Assembly: GCA_017889635.1 (NCBI GenBank)
Contig: JAGGAC010000012.1
Coordinates: 1 to 58,632 of the forward strand
Direction of reading: 5' to 3'
DNA: 58,632 nt
Source of the DNA: Bacillota bacterium
GTDB lineage: Bacteria > Bacillota > Negativicutes > Sporomusales > CTSoil-080
Part shown: piece by piece, positions 16,897 to 25,898 of the stretch
Layout: every line of letters begins with the position of its first letter
Numbering within the stretch: position 1 is the stretch's first letter
Position numbers and translations under genes: made by a program
The notes under the pieces: model-generated
The model's input: the letters and a program-made list of their open reading frames with translations, nothing else
Told to the model about the DNA's origin: nothing
Databases searched by the model: none

Positions 16897-18247
16897 GACC
16901 CTCGCCTCCTGCCCGCACATATTTCCACACCGGAGAACAGACGGTAGTATATACCTCTTTAGCGAAATTAATTGCTCCCACATAACCGCTTAAGGGATGT
17001 TTTCGGTCATGATTATGATCAATAAACGCCTTGCCTAGCTTATAAGCAAGCGGTCGTTCCTTTACGCCGCCAACTAAAAGATCGGCCTCCTGATCGGTCA
17101 TAAACCTTTCCAACTCCGAAGGATTGGCATCGTCAAGAATTACCGTGCCATCACTTGCCAAATCGTTAATTGTATCATATTCCTCTTGACGACCAGTCTG
17201 AGTACCAATCATAACCACCTCAATACTCAGCTCCCGGAACTGCTTTATAAGCGATATAGCCTTAAAACCACCACCGACATATACCGCCGCCTTTTTACCA
17301 GCAAGCTTTTGTCGATACCCCTCAATAACCGGTGCTGTATGGGACATCTCTCTGGCAATAAGCGCTTCGGTCCTGGCAACCACTTCTGAGTCTCCGATAA
17401 CCGCAGCAATCCGCCGGAGAGATTCCGAGGTATCCTCTAACCCTAAAAAAGATACCTGCATATACGGAATGCCATAAGTTTCTTCCATACGTCCGGCCAA
17501 ATAATGCATTGATCCGGCACACTGTATAATGTTTACAGAAGCCCGAGTAGCTTTCTTCAAATCAGCGTAAGTGGCGTCGCCGGTTAACACCACATTTACA
17601 GTCACTCCCATCTGCCGCAGGTAGTCACGAATAATCCATGCCTCCCCAGCCAAATTGAAGTCCCCCAGATAATTAATACTTTTATCTTTACCCACCAGTT
17701 CCCGATTCTCCGGTTCGATCAACCTGAATAACGCGTCACAGGCTGCCCGATAACCGGCTGACTTATTGCCAATAAATCCGCTGGACTGGACAGGGATAAC
17801 CTCAATCCCATGACGCTTGGCTGCGGTCCTGCAGACCGCCTCCAAGTCGTCGCCAATTACCCCGACAATACAAGTCGAATATACAAAAATCAACTTGGGA
17901 TGATATTTCGCTGCCAATTGGTCAATAGCTGCCGTCAACTTCTTTTCCCCGCCGAAAATAACATCCTGCTCCCGAAGGTCGGTAGAAAAACTGTTGCGAA
18001 AAAGTTCCTCACCGCTGCTCAGACTTCCCCTGATATCCCAGGTATAGGCAGAACAACCGATAGGGCCGTGAACCAAATGAATGGCATCGGTGATCGGATT
18101 AAGCACAACACGAGCGCCGCAGTAAACACAGGCCCGCTGGCTGACGCATCCGGCAATACTATCCGCATCACACTTAAGATGCGCCTTTTGCTTTCCTTTA
18201 GTTATGATAAAGTCTTGGCGTCCGTCAATCGCCTGTGCTTGACTCAT
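16889..18247 (-). CDS. nifE: NifE, cofactor scaffold alpha subunit
   Basis: 452 residues, paralogous to NifD: CVYCGARVVLNPITDAIHLVHGPIGCSAYTW-type region at about 40-70 (key CxxC and GPIGC), STCIVGVIGDD near 124-134 and the C-terminal GYVGAINFAKE. It forms the NifEN scaffold with the following gene. It lacks the clostridial NifD insertion and the catalytic His pattern, so it is not a second NifD. A GGAT-type ribosome site overlaps a short 30-base gap after nifK. Confidence 0.95.
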   Translation of the reverse strand: MSQAQAIDGRQDFIITKGKQKAHLKCDADSIAGCVSQRACVYCGARVVLNPITDAIHLVHGPIGCSAYTWDIRGSLSSGEELFRNSFSTDLREQDVIFGGEKKLTAAIDQLAAKYHPKLIFVYSTCIVGVIGDDLEAVCRTAAKRHGIEVIPVQSSGFIGNKSAGYRAACDALFRLIEPENRELVGKDKSINYLGDFNLAGEAWIIRDYLRQMGVTVNVVLTGDATYADLKKATRASVNIIQCAGSMHYLAGRMEETYGIPYMQVSFLGLEDTSESLRRIAAVIGDSEVVARTEALIAREMSHTAPVIEGYRQKLAGKKAAVYVGGGFKAISLIKQFRELSIEVVMIGTQTGRQEEYDTINDLASDGTVILDDANPSELERFMTDQEADLLVGGVKERPLAYKLGKAFIDHNHDRKHPLSGYVGAINFAKEVYTTVCSPVWKYVRAGGEGHE

Positions 18248-18277
18248 ATCCTCACATCCTTAGCCATTTATAATTGA

Positions 18278-19666
18278 TTACATTACCAATTCAAAGTCTT
18301 CGTCAGCCGCATCCCGATCCTGACGGTCAAGAAGCGCCCCTGAAATCATTTCGATAAGCCGCATAGCACCACGATAACCAACAATCGGCATATAAGAATG
18401 AACACTCCGATCCATAACCGGGAACCCTACACGGACGAAAGGCAAATCCTCGGCCCGAGCGATATACTTGCCGTATGTGTTTCCGATCAGGAGGTCAACT
18501 GGTTCATTCTTGATCCATTGATGCAGTGTGAAAAGGTCTCCAGCTGCTTTGATGTTCGCCTTAAGGCCAGCCTGATCAACCAATTCCTTAATATCCTCCT
18601 CAAAACTGCCCACCACTGAACCAACCGCGCCGCCTGGAGTACCGGTAAGAACATGAACTGGAATCATCCCCAAACTCATTACAAATTCCGTAATACCGGT
18701 AACAATATCTGGATCACCAAAAATCGCAACTTTTTTCCCATGGAAGTGGAAATGCGTATCAGTCATTATATCCACTAACTGACCACGCTCCTCCTCCAGT
18801 TCATACGGCACATCACTTACAAAGGCCCGCCGCAACGTCATCAGTAAAGCATCAGTAGCCTTGATACCAATCGGAGCCTTCAGCGTCACAGCCGGTACTT
18901 TACATTTTTTGTCAAGCTGTTCAGCAGCGTCGCTTGATGCGAACCGCCCTAAAGCAATCGTCAGCTTGGAATTACCGGTATCTATCAGTTCGGGTTGAGT
19001 AGTTCCGCCCTTGGGATACATCTGGAACTCACCGGTCATCGGCGAATCCACAACCCCACTGGTATCAGGAAACATTATATACGGAGCGTTCATTAACCTG
19101 GTGAGCCGCTTAATTTCCCGCATATCGCCTGGATTAACGAACCCTGGTATAATATTTACCTGTTCTTTTTTCAGCGGCGTAGTAGCCTCCGCAAAATAAT
19201 TTACCATTGATTTTGTCATATTAGAAAACCCAGTAACATGTGACCCTACATAGCTGGGAGTATTGGTGTGAATAACCATCTTTCCTTCCGGAATTTCCGA
19301 TGTCTTGATAATATTGGGAATATCATCACCAATGGTCTCGGTTAGACAAGTAGTATGAACCGCTATAATATCCGGGTTATACACCTGAAAAATAGTTTTA
19401 ATCGCTGTTTTTAAATTAGCTCCGCCGCCAAATACCGACGCGCCTTCCGTAAAAGAACTAGTTGAAGCCATAATCGGATCACGGAAATGACGGGTCAAAT
19501 GCATTCGATGAAATGAGCAGCACCCCTGCGAACCATGGCTATGTGGCAAGCAGCCATGAATGCCCAGCGCGGCGTACATCGCACCGATAGGCTGGCAGGT
19601 TTTAGCCGGATTGATCACTCCGCCACTTGCCCGTTCTTTAATCTCTTTCGTTGTTGCGTCAAGCAT
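18278..19666 (-). CDS. nifK: NifK, MoFe protein beta subunit
   Basis: 462 residues, short like the clostridial NifK proteins, which lack the extra N-terminal 50 residues of the Azotobacter type. P-cluster ligand region: PAKTCQPIGA (about 20-29) and HGSQGCCSFHRMH (about 44-56), plus TTCLTETIGDDIP near 104-116. It forms the alpha2-beta2 MoFe protein with NifD. The start follows the nifD stop (TAG) directly, with GGAAGGAG just inside the end of nifD, so the subunits should be made in step. Confidence 0.97.
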   Translation of the reverse strand: MLDATTKEIKERASGGVINPAKTCQPIGAMYAALGIHGCLPHSHGSQGCCSFHRMHLTRHFRDPIMASTSSFTEGASVFGGGANLKTAIKTIFQVYNPDIIAVHTTCLTETIGDDIPNIIKTSEIPEGKMVIHTNTPSYVGSHVTGFSNMTKSMVNYFAEATTPLKKEQVNIIPGFVNPGDMREIKRLTRLMNAPYIMFPDTSGVVDSPMTGEFQMYPKGGTTQPELIDTGNSKLTIALGRFASSDAAEQLDKKCKVPAVTLKAPIGIKATDALLMTLRRAFVSDVPYELEEERGQLVDIMTDTHFHFHGKKVAIFGDPDIVTGITEFVMSLGMIPVHVLTGTPGGAVGSVVGSFEEDIKELVDQAGLKANIKAAGDLFTLHQWIKNEPVDLLIGNTYGKYIARAEDLPFVRVGFPVMDRSVHSYMPIVGYRGAMRLIEMISGALLDRQDRDAADEDFELVM

Positions 19667-21280
19667 CTAAGCCACTCCTTCCTCATTTACGGTCCCAGTT
19701 AAAAGCGGTTCCTCTTTCCACGGCGGTACAATAAAGTTCCATGTTGGAGAAGCAAAACCCATACTTACGTCGCGGGCAAAATTTACCGCGCCGTTGAAGC
19801 CGGCATAAGGACCACTATAGTCATAAGAATGGATTTGCTTAGCAGGTATCCCCATTTTTTGAACAACATACTTGTCTTTAATCCCTGAAGCGAAAATATC
19901 AGGTTTCAGAAGTTTGATAAACTCTTCGGTTTCATAATGGTTAAGGTCATCCACCATGATGGTTCCTTCCTTCATATCCACATGCATACCGGCATAATAA
20001 CTGAGAGGAATCTTCGCCTTTAGTTCAGCCATTTTTTCTGGCGACAGTTTCAGTTTAAACCGATTAGGATCTTGCTCCACATGCAGTTCCGGAATATTCT
20101 TCGAGTCGGCGTCAGTTTTAATATCAGGAATAACTTCCCGGCCCTCGTAATCGTCACGGTGGGCAAACTCATAACCTGCCAGTACCGTATCAATACCCAA
20201 CTCGCCAAACAAGCCCTGGTAATGATGCCCGCGGGAACCACCAACAAAACAGAACGCCGTCTTACCTTCGCAAACCTTTTTATACTGCCCCATCAGCGGC
20301 TCAATACGAGCAACCTCACGGGCAATAACTTCCTCGGTGCGTTGAATTAGCGCCGGATCGCCAAAATACTGAGCCATATTGCGCAGCGAATCACTAGTCC
20401 CCTTGACACCGATAAAATTAACCTTGAGCCACGGCGTACCATACTTGATTTCCAGCATTTCAGCAATATAGTTTATTGATCGATGACACTGCACCAGATT
20501 TAATTCGGCTACATGCGCATTTTTCAAAGCTTCATAAGAACCGTCACCAGTCATTACCGAAACAATTTGATAACCGATATCGCTAAGAATACGTTCAATT
20601 TCCCAGCTATCGCCGCCGATATTATATTCACCAAGAATATTGATAGGATATTTACCGGACGCTTGTTCCAAATCCCCGGCCCCGATAACCCGGTCCATTA
20701 AACCATTGTTTGCAATATGGTGCCCGGCCGACTGACTGACGCCTTTATAGCCTTCGCAGCTGAAAGCCAGAACCGGAATGCCATGACGCTCTTCCGCCGC
20801 TTTAGCTACTGCATTAATATCATCGCCAATCAGCCCTACTGGACATGTGGCAGAAACCGTGATCGCTTTCGGATGGAAATTTTCCATAACTTCATCGATA
20901 ACCTTCGCCAGCTTCTTTTCCCCGCCGAATACAATATCGCTTTCCTGCATATCAGTGGACACGCAGTAATTAATAAAATTTTGCGTTGGATCATCGGATT
21001 TGGCCTTATTACGCCTTGCGCCCCAGGTATAGAACGCACAGCCGATTGGTCCGTGAGTAATATGAATCATGTCTTTCAGTGGTCCAAGTACCACACCTTT
21101 ACAGCCCGCATACGCACAACCGCGATTGGTAATGATCCCCGGGGCGGTCCTTGTATTAGCTTCAATCGGCTGCGCCCCACAGTCCGCATTATTTATAACA
21201 ATATGTTTCTTCCGGTTTTTTTGCAGTTTCGAAGGATATTTTGCTAATATTTCCTCTAATTGCTCTTCAGTAATCGCCAT
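19667..21280 (-). CDS. nifD: NifD, MoFe protein alpha subunit
   Basis: 537 residues. P-cluster Cys are in the CAYAGCKG (about 55-62), GPIGCAFYTW (about 77-86) and SATCPVGLIGDD regions. The FeMo-cofactor ligands are Cys in VQCHRSINY (about 267) and His in QIHSYDYSGPY (about 478). GHHIAN near 185 carries the catalytic His environment. A roughly 50-residue insertion (about 385-435, Lys/Glu-rich) is the hallmark of the C. pasteurianum type. These residues fit a Mo enzyme rather than V or Fe-only types. There are 18 bases between this gene and nifI2. Confidence 0.97.
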   Translation of the reverse strand: MAITEEQLEEILAKYPSKLQKNRKKHIVINNADCGAQPIEANTRTAPGIITNRGCAYAGCKGVVLGPLKDMIHITHGPIGCAFYTWGARRNKAKSDDPTQNFINYCVSTDMQESDIVFGGEKKLAKVIDEVMENFHPKAITVSATCPVGLIGDDINAVAKAAEERHGIPVLAFSCEGYKGVSQSAGHHIANNGLMDRVIGAGDLEQASGKYPINILGEYNIGGDSWEIERILSDIGYQIVSVMTGDGSYEALKNAHVAELNLVQCHRSINYIAEMLEIKYGTPWLKVNFIGVKGTSDSLRNMAQYFGDPALIQRTEEVIAREVARIEPLMGQYKKVCEGKTAFCFVGGSRGHHYQGLFGELGIDTVLAGYEFAHRDDYEGREVIPDIKTDADSKNIPELHVEQDPNRFKLKLSPEKMAELKAKIPLSYYAGMHVDMKEGTIMVDDLNHYETEEFIKLLKPDIFASGIKDKYVVQKMGIPAKQIHSYDYSGPYAGFNGAVNFARDVSMGFASPTWNFIVPPWKEEPLLTGTVNEEGVA

Positions 21281-21298
21281 TTGTTCATACCTCCTTTT

Positions 21299-21715
21299 TT
21301 ACAACGCTGTTTCACCAAATTCGCCGGTGCGAACCCGTACCGCATCCAGTAGCGGCAAAACTAAAATTTTGCCATCACCAACCCGGTTGTCAGTTCGATT
21401 AGCCTGCATAATAGCCTCAACAATTTTCGGCACTTCGTCGTCCTGCGCCAATATGGTAAACATCCGTCTGGGGAATAGCCGGGAACCATCCAAAAAGCCG
21501 GTAACCAATTTTTCCGTTTCAACCGGTTCACTAATATCATCAACTGCCATATTCATCAATTTTGCTTTACGCTCGGCAATTGTTTCCGGACTATCCACCA
21601 ATTTTCCTCGCCCCAGCACTTTCGAAGCTGTAAAACCGGCAACCCCGACTTCAACCAGCGCTTTCTTGGTGACACCTGTTTTGTTCATACGGATAAAAGC
21701 AATTATCTCTTTCAT
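21299..21715 (-). CDS. nifI2: NifI2, PII-like nitrogenase regulator
   Basis: 138 residues, of the GlnB/PII superfamily, longer than NifI1. The N-terminal MKEIIAFIRMNKTGVTKKAL and the C-terminal GDGKILVLPLLDAVRVRTGE fit the family's ferredoxin-like fold and nucleotide site. Together NifI1 and NifI2 bind the MoFe protein and switch off activity when ammonium is present; 2-oxoglutarate and ATP relieve this, as shown in methanogens. Start ATG 21715 has GGGGGGG upstream; the frame open to 21817 overlaps nifI1. Position between nifH and nifD is canonical for this pair. Confidence 0.92.
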   Translation of the reverse strand: MKEIIAFIRMNKTGVTKKALVEVGVAGFTASKVLGRGKLVDSPETIAERKAKLMNMAVDDISEPVETEKLVTGFLDGSRLFPRRMFTILAQDDEVPKIVEAIMQANRTDNRVGDGKILVLPLLDAVRVRTGEFGETAL

Positions 21716-21728
21716 TAGTGCCCCCCCT

Positions 21729-22064
21729 TTACAAGCCTGTAGCGCCGCTGGAAATAGTGTAAGCCTCCTCAACCGGACCAACGAAAATCTTACCGTCGCC
21801 ATAAGCGCCTTTTTCACCAGTCTTGGCTGCCCTTAAAATAACATCAATAACATCCTTCTTATCTTCATCACGAACAGCAACCATAATCAGCGATTTGGGA
21901 ATCTCGTCGTAAACCACCCCGCCGATTTTAATCCCCTTCTGCTTGCCTCGCCCCACAACATCAACAACTGTAGCTGCATGAAAACCAGCTTTTGAGAGTT
22001 CCAATAATACATCATCTTTTTTTTCAGGCCTAACAACAGCTCTGACAAGTAACATACTCTTCAC
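21729..22064 (-). CDS. nifI1: NifI1, PII-like nitrogenase regulator
   Basis: 111 residues, GlnB/PII superfamily. MLLVRAVVRPEKKDDVL at the start and GDGKIFVGPVEEAYTISSG near the end (about 88-106) are PII-like; the T-loop region (about 35-55, GRGKQKGIKIGGVVYDEIPK) differs from classic GlnB and lacks the Tyr-uridylylation context. It acts with NifI2 on the MoFe protein. It starts 16 bases after nifH with a GGAG-type ribosome site and ends 13 bases before nifI2. Confidence 0.92.
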   Translation of the reverse strand: MKSMLLVRAVVRPEKKDDVLLELSKAGFHAATVVDVVGRGKQKGIKIGGVVYDEIPKSLIMVAVRDEDKKDVIDVILRAAKTGEKGAYGDGKIFVGPVEEAYTISSGATGL

Positions 22065-22080
22065 TCCTTACAAATTAAGT

Positions 22081-22929
<849 letters not shown>

Positions 22930-22933
22930 CTAA

Positions 22934-22962
22934 TTGAAAAACCAATGCCAGTAGGTTATAAT
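22934..22962 (+). promoter_or_regulatory. Strong promoter pointing away from nifH
   Basis: TTGAAA (22934-22939), 17-base spacer, TATAAT (22957-22962) on the plus strand. Starts would be near 22969. The next plus-strand gene begins 450 bases away, with its own promoter and after a terminator. Confidence 0.65.
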
Positions 22963-22968
22963 GAAATT

Positions 22969-23061
22969 TAGGCATTTCAAATAAACCCTGGTTGGTCTCT
23001 GGGGGAAAATTGGCCTTAGCTCTGTGGATATTGCCGTATCCATGGAGCTTTAATCTTTTTT
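22969..23061 (+). ncRNA. Candidate small RNA divergent from nifH
   Basis: About 93 bases bounded by the promoter at 22934-22962 and an intrinsic terminator: arms 23018-23030 and 23037-23049 (13 pairs, loop TTGCCG), then TTAATCTTTTTT. Two pairs of the stem are G-T on this strand but would be A-C mismatches on the other, which supports a plus-strand RNA. The middle is G/C-rich (CCCTGGTTGG, GGGGG). It holds no credible reading frame. If nifH has a long leader, this RNA would be antisense to it. Confidence 0.55.
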
Positions 23062-23111
23062 AGAGAAAAACAGTCCCTCACCACCTTTCAAATCAAAAAT
23101 CGTTATAAGCA

Positions 23112-23149
23112 CAATGGGGCTAATAAACAGTTGTTTATTAGCCCCATTG
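23112..23149. other. 18 bp perfect hairpin in the nif upstream region
   Basis: Inverted repeat with arms CAATGGGGCTAATAAACA and its exact complement, two bases apart (a four-base loop once folded). No T-tract follows on either strand, so it is not a simple terminator. It lies in the putative nif leader, between the two candidate small RNA units. It could be an operator, an RNA processing site or part of a leader switch. Confidence 0.55.
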
Positions 23150-23202
23150 CTCTCATACTGCGTGGTAAATATCCACATGCATATTAATTTGTCAGAAAAA
23201 CA

Positions 23203-23261
23203 CAAAAAACTTACAAGCGCCAAATGCACTTATAAGCTTCATTGCTTTCCATCTGTGATTT
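23203..23261 (-). ncRNA. Short terminated transcript or nif leader attenuator
   Basis: From the minus-strand promoter at 23268-23296, transcription should start near 23261 and meet a terminator: arms 23226-23237 and 23209-23220 (12 pairs, three of them G-T on the minus strand only), loop ATTTG, then TTTTT at 23204-23208. The product would be about 58 bases. It may be a small RNA. As it points at nifH, it may equally be a premature terminator that must be overcome for nif expression. Confidence 0.5.
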
Positions 23262-23267
23262 GTTTTA

Positions 23268-23296
23268 ACTATAACACAGGTGTTCTTACTTTGCAA
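23268..23296 (-). promoter_or_regulatory. SigA-type promoter pointing toward nifH
   Basis: On the minus strand TTGCAA (23291-23296), 17-base spacer, TATAGT (23268-23273). It is the best minus-strand promoter I see upstream of nifH, giving a leader of about 355 bases. Confidence 0.5.
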
Positions 23297-23345
23297 TAAC
23301 CCTATATATATTCGCAATATTAAAATTTATCAAACATAGTATTTA

Positions 23346-23374
23346 TTGACAGAACCTTTCATCCATGTTAGTAT
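23346..23374 (+). promoter_or_regulatory. Promoter of the TetR/exporter operon
   Basis: TTGACA (23346-23351), 17-base spacer, TAGTAT (23369-23374). The following palindrome overlaps the -10 element. Confidence 0.7.
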
Positions 23375-23407
23375 TTAAACAAATGTTTTAATCATTTGTT
23401 TAAATAC
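23371..23407. promoter_or_regulatory. TetR-type operator
   Basis: Perfect 15-base arms (GTATTTAAACAAATG and its complement) around a 7-base spacer. It overlaps the -10 and start site of the promoter and ends 15 bases before the tetR ATG, a typical autorepression layout. Confidence 0.75.
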
Positions 23408-23422
23408 TTAAGGAGACTAAAC

Positions 23423-24037
23423 ATGGACTTGGAAAAAGATTCACAAACCAAATTACTGGAAACAGCAACTACTCTTTTTGCCCAAAAAGGCTTTAATGGC
23501 GTTTCTGTCCGCCAACTAGCTGAGGCGGCAAATGTTAATATTGCTGCCATTTCCTACTATTTCCGTGGAAAGGAGGGTCTCTATCAGGCAGTGCTGGAAG
23601 AGCAGTTCGCCCCAATCGCAGCGGCGCTATCCCAAACCAAAACTGCCAACAAGCTTTCCGCGACCGAACAGTTGTCCATGTACGCCAAGCATATTGCCAT
23701 TATCCACCGCCAACGCCCGCTCTTTACCCGCTTTATATTCAACGAAGTAAGCAATCCAACCCCCTTCTTTGATCTGATCTTTAAAAAATATATTTCTAAG
23801 ATTTTTCAGTTTATTACTGGCGCATTGACCAAAGGCATTGCCGACGGCGACTTTGCTGCTGACCTCAATATCAATCATGCAGCATTGTCCCTGGCAGGTA
23901 TTATGAATTTCTACTTTATTGTTAACCCCTTGGCTAAGACTATCATGCCCCTTGACAACACAAGTGACGCAGAAGAATATACCGTCCAGGCCTATCGCAT
24001 CTATCTGGACGGAATTAGGAGGAAAAAGGATGAATAA
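23423..24037 (+). CDS. TetR-family regulator of the exporter operon
   Basis: 204 residues. The N-terminal helix-turn-helix (about 10-55: KLLETATTLFAQKGFNGVSVRQLA, then ISYYFRGKEGLY) is typical, with a ligand domain of the CecR/YbiH kind in the rest. It probably represses the operon through the palindrome at 23371-23407 until a drug or toxic compound binds. ATG 23423 has AGGAG seven bases upstream; the longer frame from 23396 lies inside the operator. It overlaps the next gene by eight bases. Confidence 0.88.
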   Translation: MDLEKDSQTKLLETATTLFAQKGFNGVSVRQLAEAANVNIAAISYYFRGKEGLYQAVLEEQFAPIAAALSQTKTANKLSATEQLSMYAKHIAIIHRQRPLFTRFIFNEVSNPTPFFDLIFKKYISKIFQFITGALTKGIADGDFAADLNINHAALSLAGIMNFYFIVNPLAKTIMPLDNTSDAEEYTVQAYRIYLDGIRRKKDE

Positions 24038-25001
24038 AAAAATTGTTGTCGGCATCATTATCCTATTGCTGCTGGCAGTTGGAACAGGCTACAAGCTTTA
24101 CGCCGGCCGCACCCACGGCATCACCGCCACCGGCACGGTTGAAATTACTCACGCCGACATTATGCCTAAAGTTAACGGCTATATCACCAACCTAACCGTT
24201 AAAGCCGGTGATCCAGTCACCGCAGGGCAAATAATCGCCAAAGTCGATAGGCCTGACCTTAGCGCCCAATTGCTGCGAGATGAAGCCGCTTTGGTAAAAG
24301 CTAAAGTCCAGCTAACCGATCTGGAAAAAGGCCCCCGACGCCAGGAAATAGGAGATGCCGATGCTGCTGTTTCCTCCGCGCAATCAGTATTCGAAAAAGC
24401 AAAAGCAGATTTCTATCGCTACCAATCTCTGCATGACAGTGGCTGCATATCTACTCAACAATTAGACGCAGCTAAGTCTGCCTATGACGTTGCCTACAAT
24501 TCGCTCTTTGCCGCTCAAGCAAAAAGAAGCTTAGTCAACGAAGGCAACCGTTCTGACGTTATCGAAGCCCAGCGTCTTGAAGTCGAGCGGTCAAAAGCCA
24601 TTGTTGACGCCAGTAAAACTCAGTTAACCGATACTGTTATTACCAGCCCGCTTAATGGGATTATCCTCAGCAAAAATTATGAAAATGGCGAATACATCGC
24701 CCCCGGCTCTGCCATAGCAACCATTGGCGACATGAGCGACGCTTGGGTGAAAGTCTACCTCTCGTCAACTCAGTTAGGGCTTATCAGTGTTGGTCAGTCA
24801 GTTGATGTTAAAATCGATTCCTTCCCTGACAAAGTTTTTGCCGGCATCATTAAAGAAATCAGTGATAAAGCCGAATACACTCCTCGGCAGAGTATCACCG
24901 ACCGCGAACGAGCCAACTTGGTTTTTGCCGTCAAAGTTAAGCTTGACAACTCCGAGGGAATCTTAAAACCTGGAATGCCCGCCGATGTGGTCATCAAATG
25001 A
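24030..25001 (+). CDS. HlyD-family membrane fusion protein, YbhG-like
   Basis: 323 residues. One N-terminal membrane helix (about 5-22), a lipoyl/barrel-sandwich half (about 35-75), a long coiled-coil hairpin (about 85-190) and the second lipoyl half (TVITSPLNGIILSKNYENGE, about 200-218) followed by a beta-barrel. It would span the periplasm and link the inner-membrane ABC transporter to an outer-membrane channel, which fits a diderm cell; no TolC-type gene is in the operon. GGAGG precedes the ATG within the end of tetR. Neighbour order resembles cecR-ybhG-ybhF-ybhS-ybhR of E. coli. Confidence 0.9.
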   Translation: MNKKIVVGIIILLLLAVGTGYKLYAGRTHGITATGTVEITHADIMPKVNGYITNLTVKAGDPVTAGQIIAKVDRPDLSAQLLRDEAALVKAKVQLTDLEKGPRRQEIGDADAAVSSAQSVFEKAKADFYRYQSLHDSGCISTQQLDAAKSAYDVAYNSLFAAQAKRSLVNEGNRSDVIEAQRLEVERSKAIVDASKTQLTDTVITSPLNGIILSKNYENGEYIAPGSAIATIGDMSDAWVKVYLSSTQLGLISVGQSVDVKIDSFPDKVFAGIIKEISDKAEYTPRQSITDRERANLVFAVKVKLDNSEGILKPGMPADVVIK

Positions 25002-25897
25002 TTACACTGGAGAACGTAACTAAAACCTTTGGCAAACAATCGGCCGTAAACGGTGTATCACTGGAAATTGCCTCAGGCGAAATCTTTGGTCTGGTAGGAC
25101 CTGACGGCGCAGGCAAAACCACCACCATCCGCATGCTTTGCGGCCTTCTCTCGCCAACTTCCGGAAACCTCTCAGTCCTAGGCGCAGCCAATCCTGAAGC
25201 GATCAAACACCACCTCGGTTATGTCCCGCAAAGATTCAGCCTGTACGGCGATCTCACCGTAATGGAAAATATCCGGTTTATTGGCTCGCTATATGGTCAG
25301 ACAACTGATAAAATCAACGCCCTGGCAGCAAATGTGCTGAATTTTACTAATCTATTACCCTTTAAAGATCGCTACGCCGATAATCTGTCCGGCGGCATGA
25401 AACAGAAACTGGCTCTGGCAGCCGGGCTAATGCATAAACCAACGCTCTTTTTTCTCGACGAACCAACTACCGGCGTCGACCCGGTATCCAGACGGGAGTT
25501 CTGGCAAATGCTTTACCAGTTAAACAAAGAAGGCACCAGCATTTTCGTCTCCACCCCCTACATGGATGAAGCAGAGCTTTGCACCCGCGTTGCCTTTATG
25601 AATGAAGGACGCATTATCTCCTCCGGCTCACCACAGGAACTTCGTCGTTCTTATAAATATCAAGTATTTGAACTCAGCACCCCGGACCGCAACCTAAAGG
25701 CTCGGCTAAAGTCTTCCGGCCTTCGGGACATCAATGCCTTCGGCGAAAAGTACCACCTTGTAACCGATTCTTCTCCTACAGCCATAACCACAGTCAAGGC
25801 TGCTCTCGCTGCAGCGAACATTTCAATTACAGACCTTAATGAAATATCGCCCAATCTTGAGGACGTTTTTGTCGCCCTGGCAAGTGAGGTAAACTAA
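24998..25897 (+). CDS. ABC transporter ATPase 1, YbhF-like
   Basis: 299 residues. Walker A GPDGAGKTT (about 34-42; Asp replaces the usual Asn), signature LSGGMKQKL (about 129-137), Walker B with FFLDEPTTGVDP (about 149-160). The C-terminal part (about 215-299) is the domain found in ABC-2 export ATPases. The start overlaps hlyD by four bases (ATGA). With the next gene it matches the two halves of E. coli YbhF, here as separate proteins. Substrate unknown, likely drugs or hydrophobic compounds. Confidence 0.9.
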   Translation: MITLENVTKTFGKQSAVNGVSLEIASGEIFGLVGPDGAGKTTTIRMLCGLLSPTSGNLSVLGAANPEAIKHHLGYVPQRFSLYGDLTVMENIRFIGSLYGQTTDKINALAANVLNFTNLLPFKDRYADNLSGGMKQKLALAAGLMHKPTLFFLDEPTTGVDPVSRREFWQMLYQLNKEGTSIFVSTPYMDEAELCTRVAFMNEGRIISSGSPQELRRSYKYQVFELSTPDRNLKARLKSSGLRDINAFGEKYHLVTDSSPTAITTVKAALAAANISITDLNEISPNLEDVFVALASEVN

Positions 25898-25898
25898 T

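Noticed and set aside
21069-21836. A 255-codon frame antisense to nifD and nifI2
   Set aside because: It lies wholly opposite well-supported nif genes, with no ribosome site and an improbable composition; shadow of their codon usage.
22935-22951. A sigma-54-like -24/-12 element upstream of nifH (TGGCATTGG..TTTC on the minus strand)
   Set aside because: The -12 part does not match TTGC, and no NifA-type activator site is visible. The region is better explained by the plus-strand promoter that overlaps it.
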